From the NCBI GenBank assembly GCA_965208025.1, contig OZ242302.1, forward strand, positions 2,542,001 through 2,606,000: a stretch of 64,000 nt of DNA, written 5' to 3'. The DNA comes from Bin80 sp965208025. GTDB taxonomy: Bacteria > Bacteroidota > Rhodothermia > Rhodothermales > Bin80. The translations under genes and the position numbers were made by a program. Every line of letters begins with the position of its first letter. Within the stretch, counting starts at the first letter, position 1. Shown here piece after piece: positions 9,960 through 19,553 of the stretch. The notes beneath the pieces were generated by a model, which had not been told where the DNA came from, did no database searches, and saw only the letters and a program-made list of their open reading frames with translations.

Positions 9960-11213
9960 TCACAAATACACACGCAGAAATGCTTCGGCAAGAAAGTGCG
10001 AACCGCAAATTAAGATGGTGTCCCTCTTTGAGACCTGCGATTGTGCAAGGTCCCACATGAGTTCAACCGGACCAACTCCAGCGATGGGAAGATCATGTTT
10101 TTTGATCAGCTTCGCAAGCTCTCTTGAAGGGTAACCCCGTTGAAGTCCGAGGTCACAAATATAAATATATAAATTGTTACACGCACATAACTCATGAATG
10201 ATCCCAGAAAGATCCTTGTCCTTCATCAAGGAGAATAACAAGTGAATGGGTCGGTCTTGAGGTGCATACCGAAGAGCAGAACTGATTCCAGCGGGGTTGT
10301 GGGCAACATCCAAAACGGTGAGGGGTGAATGACTGAGAATTTCCAGACGAGCCCGCAGACCGGTGCGTTCACGTACCTGAGACAATCCTGTGCGGATGAT
10401 CTCGGGAGCGTGTTGGGTTTTTGGAAAGAGGAATTCTGCACTCTGTGCAGCCAGAAGAGCATTTTCCGCCTGATGCGGAGTCGCCAAACAACTCCATTTC
10501 GGTAGAGGATACACATCGTGAGAGGTATGGAGGCAGTCTTCAATGACTTTCCCAGACTCAATCCAGGGAGCATTGAGACTGCGGGCAGTTGTGCAAACAA
10601 TCTCTTGCGTATGCTCTCGCCCCGTCGCTGCAATGACGGGGATCCCCCTTTTTATGATGCCTGCTTTTTCCCGAGTGATTGAATCGAGGGTATTTCCCAG
10701 TACTTGTGTATGATCTAAATCAATCTTGGTGATCACGCAGAGTTTGGGCATCAGGATATTGGTTGCATCAAGTCGACCGCCGAGCCCTGATTCAACAATT
10801 GCCAGATCCACCGAGGATTCTGCAAAGAACAGGAAACTCAGAGCGGTCATGGCTTCAAAAAAACTTGGTCGCAGGCGATCAAAGAGAGAGCCATAACGAT
10901 GGAGTGCTGACTCCATCCACTCGGTAGACACAGGAGTTCCATTCAAGCGAATTCGTTCGGATAAATGGAGTAAGTGCGGGGAGGTATAGAGTCCAATGTT
11001 CGCTCCAGCAACCTGGCCGATGGAGGCAATCATGGAAGCAACCGATCCCTTCCCATTGGTACCAGCAATATGTACACTATCGAAATTGTGATGCGGGTTT
11101 CCCATCTCCGCAAGCAAGTGGCCAACCCCGCGCAACCCAGGCTTCATTGCAGCATTGCCGAGTTCGGAGTAGCGCGGGAGACTCAGGAGACGCTCCGCAT
11201 ACGCAACTACCAT
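9960..11213 (-). CDS. folC: Folylpolyglutamate synthase / dihydrofolate synthase
   Basis: FolC adds glutamate to dihydropteroate and/or tetrahydrofolate using ATP. The 417-residue protein has the Mur-ligase-type P-loop GTNGKGS at 51-57, the GLYTSPHL strand, the ESGLGGRLDATN block and a C-terminal domain with DVAHNPAGI. The start ATG overlaps the stop of porX by one base (TGATG), so the two are translationally coupled. That pairs a folate gene with a secretion regulator and probably reflects co-transcription only. Confidence 0.95.
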   Translation of the reverse strand: MVVAYAERLLSLPRYSELGNAAMKPGLRGVGHLLAEMGNPHHNFDSVHIAGTNGKGSVASMIASIGQVAGANIGLYTSPHLLHLSERIRLNGTPVSTEWMESALHRYGSLFDRLRPSFFEAMTALSFLFFAESSVDLAIVESGLGGRLDATNILMPKLCVITKIDLDHTQVLGNTLDSITREKAGIIKRGIPVIAATGREHTQEIVCTTARSLNAPWIESGKVIEDCLHTSHDVYPLPKWSCLATPHQAENALLAAQSAEFLFPKTQHAPEIIRTGLSQVRERTGLRARLEILSHSPLTVLDVAHNPAGISSALRYAPQDRPIHLLFSLMKDKDLSGIIHELCACNNLYIYICDLGLQRGYPSRELAKLIKKHDLPIAGVGPVELMWDLAQSQVSKRDTILICGSHFLAEAFLRVYL

Positions 11214-12787
11214 CAGGTCTTCCTTGGTTGCATGGTCACAATAGGAAGAATCATTTCTTCCATGGAGGCCCCTCCATGTTGCATTGAATCATTATACAGA
11301 TTCCGGTAATGGTTGTAATTGGTGGGATACACAAAATAGTAATCCTCCTTTGCGATGATGTAGCAATTTCCGGCACTTCCAGAGGGGAGGCCGAATGCTT
11401 GTGGATCCTGGATGAGGATTGCATGTCGGGAATCGGCTTGCAGATTGCGCCCGAACTTGTAGCGAAGAGCGGTGGATGTGTTGCGGTCACCGCGCACTTT
11501 TGCTCCATGGAGGCTTCGGATGGCTCCATGGTCAGTAGTTACAATGATCGTGCAATCCTTTTTGGAGAGCGTCTGAAATGACTGATACAGCCACGAATGT
11601 TTGAACCATGTTCGGGTCAGCGCCCGATAGGCCCGTTCATCGGGGGCCAATTCCCGAATCACATCTGAATCCGCCCTGCTATGTGCAAGTATATCTACGA
11701 AGTTGATTACGATGGCGTTCAGGTCCGCTCGTAGATAATGATTCACATCCTGGGCAAACGCACGGCCATCTTCTTTTCCAATCAATTTTCGATAGTGCAT
11801 GGAGATTTGGCCGCGGTTGGTTCGTTCAAGGCACGCTTTGAGCAATGCCTCTTCCTTCCGATTTCGGCTGTGTTCATCTCCATCCTCCCCCTGCCAAAGG
11901 GTTGGGTGACGGCGCGCAATCTCCGAGGGTAACAGACCTGCAAAAATCGCATTCCGTGCGTAGGGTGTTGCGGTGGGGAGAATCCCCAGATAGAAATCAG
12001 TTTGCACAGAAAACAGGGGTAATAGAAGGGATTCAAATTCAAGCCATTGATCATAACGCATACAGTCAATGACAAAGAATATCACCGGACGTTCAGAGTT
12101 GAGTTGCGGGAGCACCCATTGCGGAATCACTTCATGAGAAAGAACAGGCCGGCGAGCAGTTGAGCGAGAGAAATACGCGGAGATCCAGTCGGGATACACA
12201 TCTTCAATGTACCGGCCAAATACTCGGTTCGCTTCCCGATACTGATCGGAGAGCACTTGACGAGCACCCTCATCGCTTTCCAGTTCCCGGTCGTAGTGAA
12301 CCAACTCCTGATATAGGCTAATCCATTCTTCAATTGCAGTACACTCACTGAGCGCCAGAGAAATGGCATTGAAGCGGTGCATGTAGTCTTTGGATACCCG
12401 AGCATTGCGAAGCTGTATTCGTTCAAGGAGACGTTTACAAGTGAGCAGAATCTGGCTAGGATTCACAGGCTTTGTAAGGTAGTCACTGATCTGGCCTCCG
12501 AGTGCTTCATCCATCAGATGCTCCTCTTCGCTTTTGGTCACCATGATGACAGGAATATCAGGACGCTTCTGTTTAATGGATGCAAGGGTTTCAAGCCCTC
12601 CCATTCCGGGCATCTGTTCATCGAGGAGGACGAGGTCTATTAGATCGTCCTGACTAACCACTTCAACTGCATCGGCTCCATTCGTAACACTGGTTACGCT
12701 GTAGCCACGATTTTCTAAAAAAAGCACATGAGAGCGGAGCAGATCAATTTCATCGTCTGCCCAGAGGATATGACCGGCGGTTGACAT
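11213..12787 (-). CDS. porX: PorX-type response regulator with PglZ effector domain
   Basis: The N-terminal receiver domain (1-125) has the acidic pair DDE at 11-13, phospho-acceptor Asp56 in LVLLDEQMPG, a conserved Thr/Ser region and KP in YLTKPVNP. After a helical linker comes a PglZ/alkaline-phosphatase-fold domain (about 190-520), with FFVIDCMRYDQW, a late TTDHG and a final GGASMEEMILP. This architecture is that of PorX, which with the kinase PorY controls type IX secretion genes in Bacteroidota and whose PglZ domain has been reported to act as a phosphodiesterase. I use the ATG at 12787; the frame also reads from a TTG one codon earlier. No PorY or Por structural genes are in the window. 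Confidence 0.93.
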   Translation of the reverse strand: MSTAGHILWADDEIDLLRSHVLFLENRGYSVTSVTNGADAVEVVSQDDLIDLVLLDEQMPGMGGLETLASIKQKRPDIPVIMVTKSEEEHLMDEALGGQISDYLTKPVNPSQILLTCKRLLERIQLRNARVSKDYMHRFNAISLALSECTAIEEWISLYQELVHYDRELESDEGARQVLSDQYREANRVFGRYIEDVYPDWISAYFSRSTARRPVLSHEVIPQWVLPQLNSERPVIFFVIDCMRYDQWLEFESLLLPLFSVQTDFYLGILPTATPYARNAIFAGLLPSEIARRHPTLWQGEDGDEHSRNRKEEALLKACLERTNRGQISMHYRKLIGKEDGRAFAQDVNHYLRADLNAIVINFVDILAHSRADSDVIRELAPDERAYRALTRTWFKHSWLYQSFQTLSKKDCTIIVTTDHGAIRSLHGAKVRGDRNTSTALRYKFGRNLQADSRHAILIQDPQAFGLPSGSAGNCYIIAKEDYYFVYPTNYNHYRNLYNDSMQHGGASMEEMILPIVTMQPRKT

Positions 12788-12940
12788 CAACGAAAGGAAT
12801 TAAGTGAGTCGTAGCCGTTTGCTCAGAGAAGAGTGTGAAGAACCATATTATATACGTGTGATTTACCCATAAGGTTCATTTAACATGCAACAGGGGGCGT
12901 GATTGGACAGTATAAATTCTAAATTTATTCCTACCGAAAA

Positions 12941-13459
12941 ATGGCTACAAAAGGTTTATCAAAACGCATGCAGGTCGCATTGAATCAGCAGATTAAGGCG
13001 GAACTTGACTCTGCTTATCTTTACTTAGCGCTATCCTCGGAACTGGACTCTCGTGGTCTCAAGGGTTTTGCGCACTGGTTACGGATTCAATGGGAGGAAG
13101 AGCTGAAACATGGCTTAAAATTGTACGACTTTTTGCTGCAGCGTGATGCAAAAGTTGAGCTCCATGCTCTTGAAAAGCCGAAGATTGATCCCAAACTCAC
13201 CACGCTGGAGATATTTACCCAGGTGCTTGCACATGAACAGTATATTTCGGCTCGGATTAATGAGTTGTATGCCTTGGCCGTAGAAGACAGAGACTATGGC
13301 TCTCAAACCCTATTGCACTGGTTTATTGAAGAACAGTTGGAGGAAGAAGAATCTGCCCGAGAGATCATGGACAATCTAAGTCTGGTCGGCGAGGAAGGAG
13401 CTGCACTCTTCCTGTTAGATCGCGAAATGAGCCAGCGTTCGGATGACCATCACGACTAA
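12941..13459 (+). CDS. ftnA: Bacterial non-haem ferritin
   Basis: Iron-storage ferritin of 172 residues, a four-helix bundle with a ferroxidase centre. Glu21 (AELDSAYLYL), Glu54 and His57 (EEELKHGLKLYDF) match the first metal site, and later Glu and Gln residues in LAHEQYISARINELY and HWFIEEQLEEE supply the others. No haem-ligand Met is evident where bacterioferritins have one, so FtnA type is preferred. It is transcribed divergently from porX with about 150 bases between, which must hold both promoters. Confidence 0.95.
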   Translation: MATKGLSKRMQVALNQQIKAELDSAYLYLALSSELDSRGLKGFAHWLRIQWEEELKHGLKLYDFLLQRDAKVELHALEKPKIDPKLTTLEIFTQVLAHEQYISARINELYALAVEDRDYGSQTLLHWFIEEQLEEEESAREIMDNLSLVGEEGAALFLLDREMSQRSDDHHD

Positions 13460-13498
13460 TCAGATCTACTCCCTGCTCAGACACACCTATTCCCCACT

Positions 13499-14371
13499 AT
13501 GTCAGCATTAAAATTTTTGGTTCCCGGAGTGATTCCGCAGGACGATTTTGATGCTGTTCAGATTGAGACTCATAAGGTTGCCCCTGGAGTTCTGATGCTT
13601 GTTGGTCTGGGGGGCAATATTGGTGTATCCTACGGGGAGGATTCCACGTTCATGATTGATGGTCAGTTTGGACCTCTTACAGAGAAGGTTCTGGCCGCAA
13701 TTCGTTCCCGTACTGATCAACCAGTGCAGTACGTTCTCAATACTCATTGGCATCTGGATCATGTGGCGGCGAATGAAACTCTTGCCGGGCATGGGATGAC
13801 CATTTTGGCGCACGAAAATGTCCATAGGCGTTTGCGTGTAGACCAGTATTTGCCCGCATTTGGGGCCACTGTCCCTGCTATGCCAGAGGTGGGACTCCCG
13901 AAGATTACGTTTTCAAAGGATCTGACGCTTCACTGGAATGGGGATACGACTGATATTTTTCACGCTCCCCATGCACATACGGATGGCGATACGATTGTAC
14001 ATTTCAAATCAAGCAACGTGATTCACATGTCGGATACCTACTTCAATGGGATGTATCCGATCATTGATATGGACACAGGTGGAACCCTGGAGGGAATGAT
14101 CGCCGTTGCAGATGAAGTTCTTAAACGCTCCGACGAGACTACGAAAATCATTCCAGGGCATGGGCCTCTCTCTGGGGTTACAGAGTTACAGGCCTATCGG
14201 GATATGCTCATGACCGTGCGTGACATCATGACCGGGCTGATCCGTCAAGGTCGATCATTAGAGGAAGTGGTTGCCCTGAAGCCGACCGCTGAACTGGATG
14301 CTGATTGGGCATGTGGAGTATTGGATTCCGATACGTTTGTGACGCATGTCTATAACCTGTTAACCAGATAG
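13499..14371 (+). CDS. Metallo-beta-lactamase-fold hydrolase
   Basis: A 290-residue MBL-fold protein with a complete binuclear metal site. It has THWHLDH at 82-88 (His83, His85, Asp87, His88), a later His in HAPHAHTDGD, Asp in HMSDTYFNG and His in PGHGPLSG. The sequence looks like the branch that includes class-B-like cyclases and quinoprotein-relay proteins, which act on varied substrates; antibiotic hydrolysis cannot be inferred. There is no obvious signal peptide. It follows ftnA by 39 bases and may share its transcript. It is convergent with the DnaJ-like gene, with one base between the stop codons. Confidence 0.88.
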   Translation: MSALKFLVPGVIPQDDFDAVQIETHKVAPGVLMLVGLGGNIGVSYGEDSTFMIDGQFGPLTEKVLAAIRSRTDQPVQYVLNTHWHLDHVAANETLAGHGMTILAHENVHRRLRVDQYLPAFGATVPAMPEVGLPKITFSKDLTLHWNGDTTDIFHAPHAHTDGDTIVHFKSSNVIHMSDTYFNGMYPIIDMDTGGTLEGMIAVADEVLKRSDETTKIIPGHGPLSGVTELQAYRDMLMTVRDIMTGLIRQGRSLEEVVALKPTAELDADWACGVLDSDTFVTHVYNLLTR

Positions 14372-14372
14372 A

Positions 14373-15152
14373 TCAGTCAATAAGCCCGGCCGACTTTGCA
14401 AATTGGTGAAGAATTTTTTGCTCTGACGGGTTTAGCGGTAGAATTTCCAGATCAACCAGCAGGTCGCCCGTTCGCTTCGTGTCCGTTTGAACACCACATC
14501 CCTTCAGACGGAGTCTCGTGTTTGGCGGCGAGTTGGGGGGTACATCTATCATGATATTCTCCCCATAGGGATCTGTGATGGATCGCCTGCAACCGAGTAG
14601 CGCTTCTAATCCATTCAAGGAGAGTTTCATCTGAAGCGTATTTCCTTTCCGAGCGAAGACAGGATGAGGTATAATCTTGAAGGTAAAGACTCTTGCGTCA
14701 GGATCATCTGAAGCGCGGATGCGGAACTTGTTTTTCACTCCCCGTGGAAGAACAATCCGGGTCAGCGAGCCATCTTTGCCACGAACCAGAACGGGGCCGC
14801 CACGAAGCGCCCGCTCCAGTGAAATGTTCACGTTATTTCCTCCCCCGCCAAAGAGTTCCTCAAAGAAATCACCAATGCTTGAGAAAAAATCATCAACGAA
14901 GTCTGATGAAGAAGGTGGGTTGATCGTAGCACGCAACTGATCGTATGCTTGCCGCCGATTTGGGTCAGAGAGGATACTATACGCTTGCTGGAGTTGCTTA
15001 AACCGTTCTTCGGCATTATCATCCCCGGGGTTTCGATCGGGGTGATGTAATTGCGCGAGTCGCCGATAGACCTGCTTGATTTCCTCTGGCGAAGCAGACG
15101 AGTCCACCTCCATCACGGCATAAAGATCATCAGCGGTAGTCAAACGAGACAT
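14373..15152 (-). CDS. DnaJ/CbpA-like co-chaperone
   Basis: The protein has an N-terminal J domain (about 1-70) with the HPD tripeptide at 37-39, which stimulates the ATPase of DnaK. A short flexible linker containing a Phe/Gly-rich patch follows, then a C-terminal substrate-binding domain of the DnaJ_C type. The zinc-finger Cys repeats of canonical DnaJ are absent, so this is a type II (CbpA-like) J protein. At 259 residues it is somewhat shorter than CbpA. No dnaK or grpE lies nearby. Confidence 0.9.
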   Translation of the reverse strand: MSRLTTADDLYAVMEVDSSASPEEIKQVYRRLAQLHHPDRNPGDDNAEERFKQLQQAYSILSDPNRRQAYDQLRATINPPSSSDFVDDFFSSIGDFFEELFGGGGNNVNISLERALRGGPVLVRGKDGSLTRIVLPRGVKNKFRIRASDDPDARVFTFKIIPHPVFARKGNTLQMKLSLNGLEALLGCRRSITDPYGENIMIDVPPNSPPNTRLRLKGCGVQTDTKRTGDLLVDLEILPLNPSEQKILHQFAKSAGLID

Positions 15153-15213
15153 GGAGAATCAAGTATGAGGGTAAAATAGTTATGGATTAAAATTTAGTAT
15201 ACAGGTGGCAGCA

Positions 15214-16698
15214 ATGGCACGAATCAACAAGATACTGGTTGCGAATCGAGGAGAGATCGCTTTGCGCATTATGCGAACGTGTAAAGCACTTGGCATCCAT
15301 TCGGTTGCAATTTTCAGCGAAGCAGATCGAAAAAGTCCACATGTCGCGTATTCGGATGAAGCATATTGTGTCGGGCCTCCCCGATCAACTGATTCGTATC
15401 TGAATCTGGATCGGATAATGGATGCAGTCCGGAAAAGTGGAGCGGATGCGCTTCATCCAGGCTATGGATTTTTATCCGAGAGATCGGAACTTGCACAGGC
15501 ATGTGAAGAGCAGGGGATTGTTTTTATTGGCCCCCCGGCACAGGCGATCCGTGACATGGGGGATAAGACATTGGCCCGGCAGCTCATGTTGAAACACAAT
15601 GTTCCTGTTGTACCCGGGACGATTGGAGCAATCTCCACACTGGACGAGGCGCTGGATATTGCTGGCAAAATCGGGTATCCAGTACTGGCGAAAGCTGCTG
15701 CGGGTGGCGGAGGAAAGGGCATGCGCATGGTTCGGAGTGCTGATGAGATGGAGGAATCCCTGTCCCTTGCACAGGGGGAAGCAGGATCTTCCTTTGGGGA
15801 TTCACGCATCTTTATTGAAAAGTACCTGGAAAATCCTCGCCATATTGAATTTCAGATTCTTGCGGATGCCCATGGACATTGTATTCATCTATTTGAACGG
15901 GAATGTTCAATTCAGCGCCGTCACCAGAAAGTGATTGAGGAAGCCCCGGCTTCCCACATGACTGATGATTTGCGAACTCAGATGGGAGCGGCGGCAATTC
16001 GTGCTTCTCAGGCCTGCGGATATATTGGGGCGGGAACGATTGAGTTTTTGCTTGATCAGGAAAACAACTTTTATTTCATGGAAATGAACACGCGTCTGCA
16101 AGTTGAGCATCCAGTCACAGAGTCAATTACCTGCCTTGATCTTGTCGCGGAGCAAATCAAGATTGGGGAAGGAAATCCACTACCCTACCAACAAGACGAA
16201 CTCACGATTCATGGGCATGCAATTGAGTGTCGTATTTATGCGGAGGATTCCGCCTCCAATTTTTTACCAAACCCGGGGACGATCACATTTCATCAGGTGC
16301 CGGTTGGAGTTGGGGTTCGGGTTGATGCAGGGATAGAGGTAAGCGGGGAGGTTCCCATCTATTATGATCCTATGATTTCAAAAGTCATTGTTTGGGGACG
16401 AACGCGGGAGGAAGCAACACAACGGATGATATTTGCATTGGGGGATTATCAGATTGCAGGGGTAAAAACGACCTGTCAGTTTTGCCGCCGAGTCATGAGG
16501 AGTAAAGACTGGGAGAGAGGCAACCTTAGTACCCATTTTATTGATAAAAACCCACAACTTTTAGTTGAGGAGGTTGAGGTTTCAACCGAGGGCGCTGCCG
16601 TGGCGACAGCTTTGCTCCAGAAAAGTCAACCTTCCAGCAACCCGCCAAATGCATGGCGCTACCGCGCATTCCCTTCTTCCAGTCGGCCAAATGAATGA
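15214..16698 (+). CDS. accC: Biotin carboxylase (acetyl/propionyl-CoA carboxylase subunit)
   Basis: This enzyme carboxylates biotin on a carrier protein using ATP and bicarbonate, the first half of acyl-CoA carboxylase. The order of domains is complete: KILVANRGEIALRI at the N terminus, the ATP-grasp core with the glycine loop AAAGGGGKGMR, EKYLENPRHIEFQ, the ERECSIQRRHQKVIEEAP block and EMNTRLQVEHPVTE. The protein ends without a biotinyl domain, and 40-odd extra residues of low complexity follow the catalytic part. The ATG at 15214 is preferred over an in-frame GTG at 15205. No accB or carboxyltransferase gene is adjacent. Confidence 0.94.
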   Translation: MARINKILVANRGEIALRIMRTCKALGIHSVAIFSEADRKSPHVAYSDEAYCVGPPRSTDSYLNLDRIMDAVRKSGADALHPGYGFLSERSELAQACEEQGIVFIGPPAQAIRDMGDKTLARQLMLKHNVPVVPGTIGAISTLDEALDIAGKIGYPVLAKAAAGGGGKGMRMVRSADEMEESLSLAQGEAGSSFGDSRIFIEKYLENPRHIEFQILADAHGHCIHLFERECSIQRRHQKVIEEAPASHMTDDLRTQMGAAAIRASQACGYIGAGTIEFLLDQENNFYFMEMNTRLQVEHPVTESITCLDLVAEQIKIGEGNPLPYQQDELTIHGHAIECRIYAEDSASNFLPNPGTITFHQVPVGVGVRVDAGIEVSGEVPIYYDPMISKVIVWGRTREEATQRMIFALGDYQIAGVKTTCQFCRRVMRSKDWERGNLSTHFIDKNPQLLVEEVEVSTEGAAVATALLQKSQPSSNPPNAWRYRAFPSSSRPNE

Positions 16699-16859
16699 CC
16701 CTCAATTCTACGTCATAGCGGTGTGCAAAGAGCGGTATCTACAGATTTTGTTGCACGGTAGAGAATGAAGATGAGTGTAGAACAGGAAGGTACAAGATGC
16801 TTTAGTCAGGGAGGATCTGTGATGTCCATAGCAAAAATCTGTCAAGCAACATATACATA

Positions 16860-17217
16860 ATGGAGTTAAGTTTCACTCCGAATAATCATTGTTCCAGTGT
16901 GACACGTAAATATTTTGGAAAAACGTTTGAATCTGTCAGGATGATGTCAAGGGAGCGGGTCAAGGGGGCAACCCGCAAGTCACTGAGTACCAATACATTC
17001 CACAGAGATGGATCCCTTATAGTAGTGAAGAAGCAGAAGCTTTTGTAGTAAGAGTGGAGCGAAGTGAGCGACCCGCGGAGTAGTCCGTAAGGGAGAACTT
17101 CCCTGCAAAATGCAAAGCCGTTGATCCCAAATGGCTGCATGGGAGAGCCGTGTGAGTTGAGAGGCTCACGCAAGGATCTGTGAGCGCCGAGGAGTGTAAT
17201 CCCCCTCAACTACTTGA
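16860..17217 (+). mobile_element. Degenerate group II intron 3' end (domain V/VI)
   Basis: Bases 17145-17178 form a 34-nt hairpin with the layout of group II intron domain V. A lower stem starts GAGCC (with the AGC catalytic triad), there is a two-base AA bulge, and an upper nine-pair stem is capped by a GAGA (GNRA) tetraloop. One lower-stem pair is mismatched (GGATC where GGTTC is usual). A domain VI-like stem and a CAACTAC segment follow at about 17187-17213. Bases 17041-17144 read like the typical segment just upstream of domain V. No maturase frame is seen, and the 5' end could not be located; the start given is nominal. The rest of the 16699-17314 gap between accC and the methyltransferase shows no gene. 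Confidence 0.6.
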
Positions 17218-17314
17218 CATTGAAAGGATCAGAACCCATGGAAAAGCCCTCTGGGATATGGTTGATGGGGAGTGGATGCATCTTCCGTGAACTTCCATTC
17301 ACCTCCGCTGTGTA

Positions 17315-17977
17315 TCAGATTTTTTGCACCAAGGTAAGTCCATCTCCTATGGGCACAAGCGTGAGATGAACTCTATCATCTTGGTGTAATTTTTTGTTCA
17401 GTGCCTGAATGGACTGCGTCGACTCACTCTCTGACGCAGGATTGATAATATCACCGCCGCGTAACACATTATCAATCATGATCAGTCCGCCAGAGCGAAC
17501 CAAAGCAAGAGATCTCTCATAGTATACATCATAATTTTTCTTGTCAGCGTCAATGAAAGCGACATCAAAAGAGTTGGCTTTCCCTTGTCCAATGAGTTGA
17601 GACAGGGTATCAATCGCAGGGGCTAGATGTAAAGAAATTCGGTCGGCAACCCCTGCCTTTGCCCAGTAGTTTTGAGCAATCGCCGTAAAGTCTTCACTGA
17701 CATCGCACGCAACGAGATGACCATCCTGTGGTAGCACCAGTGCCATTGCCAGTGCGGAATATCCAGTGAAGGTGCCAATCTCTAACACGTATCGTGCCTG
17801 AATCAAGCGCAGGAGAATTGCCATAAACTGTCCCTGATCAGGGGATATTTGCATTTGTGCATCGGGATGTTGCTCTGTCTCTTTGCGTAGCTCCTCCAGG
17901 AGCGGGTGCTCCCGCAACGAGACACTTAGGATATATTCGCGAAGGTCGTCGGTCAGGGAGAGCGTAGATCGGGACAT
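17315..17977 (-). CDS. SAM-dependent O-methyltransferase (CCoAOMT-like family)
   Basis: Class I methyltransferase of 220 residues. It has the SAM-binding motif VLEIGTFTGYSALAMA, the acidic residue ending strand 2 (VACDVSED), the metal-binding region VAFIDADKKNYDVYY and MIDNVLRGG. These are the hallmarks of the caffeoyl-CoA/catechol O-methyltransferase-like family, which methylates catechol-type hydroxyls using a divalent metal. The natural substrate in bacteria is usually unknown. It is 27 bases downstream of trmB on the same strand and probably co-transcribed. Confidence 0.88.
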   Translation of the reverse strand: MSRSTLSLTDDLREYILSVSLREHPLLEELRKETEQHPDAQMQISPDQGQFMAILLRLIQARYVLEIGTFTGYSALAMALVLPQDGHLVACDVSEDFTAIAQNYWAKAGVADRISLHLAPAIDTLSQLIGQGKANSFDVAFIDADKKNYDVYYERSLALVRSGGLIMIDNVLRGGDIINPASESESTQSIQALNKKLHQDDRVHLTLVPIGDGLTLVQKI

Positions 17978-18004
17978 GGTTAGTTGGAGTGTTAAGGTTT
18001 TCAG

Positions 18005-18958
18005 TTAATTGTACGTACTGATGACATGAACATCCTGATGAGTCAGCCAATTGACGACCGCGTTGATTGCTTCGCTGGTTCCTTGAGTTGCGATTGGCTT
18101 CCCAAAATTCATAATGCTCAGCAGAAGTTCAGTATCCGATTTTTCGGTTGGGCGAAGTTGTAGGAATAATTCCTGTACCAATTCGGGCTCATGTACACGA
18201 GTGACAAATACTAAACCATTCCGTCCAATCATCTGTAGTACATCCAGAACGACAACATGACCATTGGGGAAATGGTGGATGACTTTCTCAAATTCAGTGA
18301 TCGGAGGAATAGTCCCGTTCAAGAGGGCGTGATGCATACCTGCTTCTTTATGCACATTAGGGGGGACTTCAGGTGAGGATTGAACCTGTTTTTGAATCTG
18401 CACATGAAAAACGCTACGTCCTTCGGACCGCCATTTACGAGCATACTTGGTACGCAGGACTGCAGGTGGAGGATGACTATTCGTGATTTGAAAATATCCA
18501 GATTCCCGCGCGAGCGAAATGGTTTGGTCAAAATACTGTTCATCATCCGTAGTGAAAAGCAAAGTTCCTTCTGTTCGGAGCCGGGCAGCAAGCAACCGAA
18601 AAAATGATTGATTGAAAAGTCTCCGATCGGCATGCCGATGTTTGCTCCATGGATCGGGAAAATTTACGTAAACGTCAGAGAGACTATTATTCTCTAATAT
18701 ATTTCGTAATAGAAATAATCCACTTCCGTGATGCAACCGGACATTAGACAGCTTTAATCGCCGCAGATGCCTAAATGCACGAGCAACAGATCCTCGAGCT
18801 ACATCAACTCCCAAGTAATTCCAATCAGGATGCGACTTTGCAATCGCCCCCAAGAACCTGCCATCTCCCATTCCTATTTCTAATGCCAGAGGAGCATCCC
18901 GTCCAAATATTTTCGCATTCTTAGCGGGAAAAGGGAGACGAGGCAAATCTAGAAACAT
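18005..18958 (-). CDS. trmB: tRNA (guanine-N7)-methyltransferase with C-terminal extension
   Basis: TrmB makes m7G46 in the variable loop of tRNAs. The catalytic part (about 1-190) is complete: SAM motif LEIGMGDGRFL at 26-36, YLGVDVARG, the family signature VNFPDPWSKHRH at 98-109 and the substrate-contacting TKYARKWRSEG near 170. The protein continues to residue 317, well beyond the usual 210-240. The extra 125 residues are not low-complexity and look like a small alpha/beta domain (PNGHVVVLDVL, GLVFVTRVHEPELVQELFL). I do not recognise that domain. It is upstream of the O-methyltransferase. Confidence 0.92.
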   Translation of the reverse strand: MFLDLPRLPFPAKNAKIFGRDAPLALEIGMGDGRFLGAIAKSHPDWNYLGVDVARGSVARAFRHLRRLKLSNVRLHHGSGLFLLRNILENNSLSDVYVNFPDPWSKHRHADRRLFNQSFFRLLAARLRTEGTLLFTTDDEQYFDQTISLARESGYFQITNSHPPPAVLRTKYARKWRSEGRSVFHVQIQKQVQSSPEVPPNVHKEAGMHHALLNGTIPPITEFEKVIHHFPNGHVVVLDVLQMIGRNGLVFVTRVHEPELVQELFLQLRPTEKSDTELLLSIMNFGKPIATQGTSEAINAVVNWLTHQDVHVISTYN

Positions 18959-19553
18959 CTTCGTGCATAGAGGAGGCGTTCTGCTAAATTGACAGGTAAG
19001 CGCATGTCCCTGTTTGCAGCCTGATTCATTTTCGGTATTTTTGTCATTATTCCGAAATCTTCATCCCACAGTGTTTATGTTTCCAGCAAATTTTCTCTTC
19101 GGCAGATTCCAATCAAAATACCGTGCATCGTAGCAAAACTCTGAGATGCATCCTCAAGATTCTACTGATGTTCCACTCGCACTCGTATCAACTTGGTAAT
19201 TCGGGAAGAATACTTGATCCGCTGGAAAGAGGACAGAGTTCAAGTTTAGTAGAATGGTCACGCATGCGAATGAGTCTGATTCTATGATACTCTCTTTAGA
19301 AACAACTGTACCTAAATGGGCACCCATCGCGTCTGCCATTATTAAGTGGTCATCTGATCATCAGTGCTACGTTCATTTCTTCAACTGTGCATGCTACGCA
19401 GGCCCATTGATTGCAACGGAATCAATGAAAGAGTGTATTTTCGGTGCTAGTTTGTTCCATGACCAAACTAGGAGTTGATAGAATGAAGTGGTGCCATGTA
19501 GTGAGAAGCCTGATACGCTGGACAACAGATTTGAAACCACTAGAACTGAGCAA
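18959..19553. other. Gene-poor gap between trmB and ruvA
   Basis: About 600 bases with only short frames. One frame (19254-19478, plus strand) starts with a run faintly like the VT-AN--DS block of DDE transposases, but nothing else in it supports that. I see no RNA gene or convincing terminator. The stretch looks like decayed sequence. Confidence 0.5.

Noticed and set aside
19254..19478. Transposase remnant between trmB and ruvA
   Set aside because: Only one short stretch faintly resembles a DDE block, with no second motif in order and no terminal repeats.
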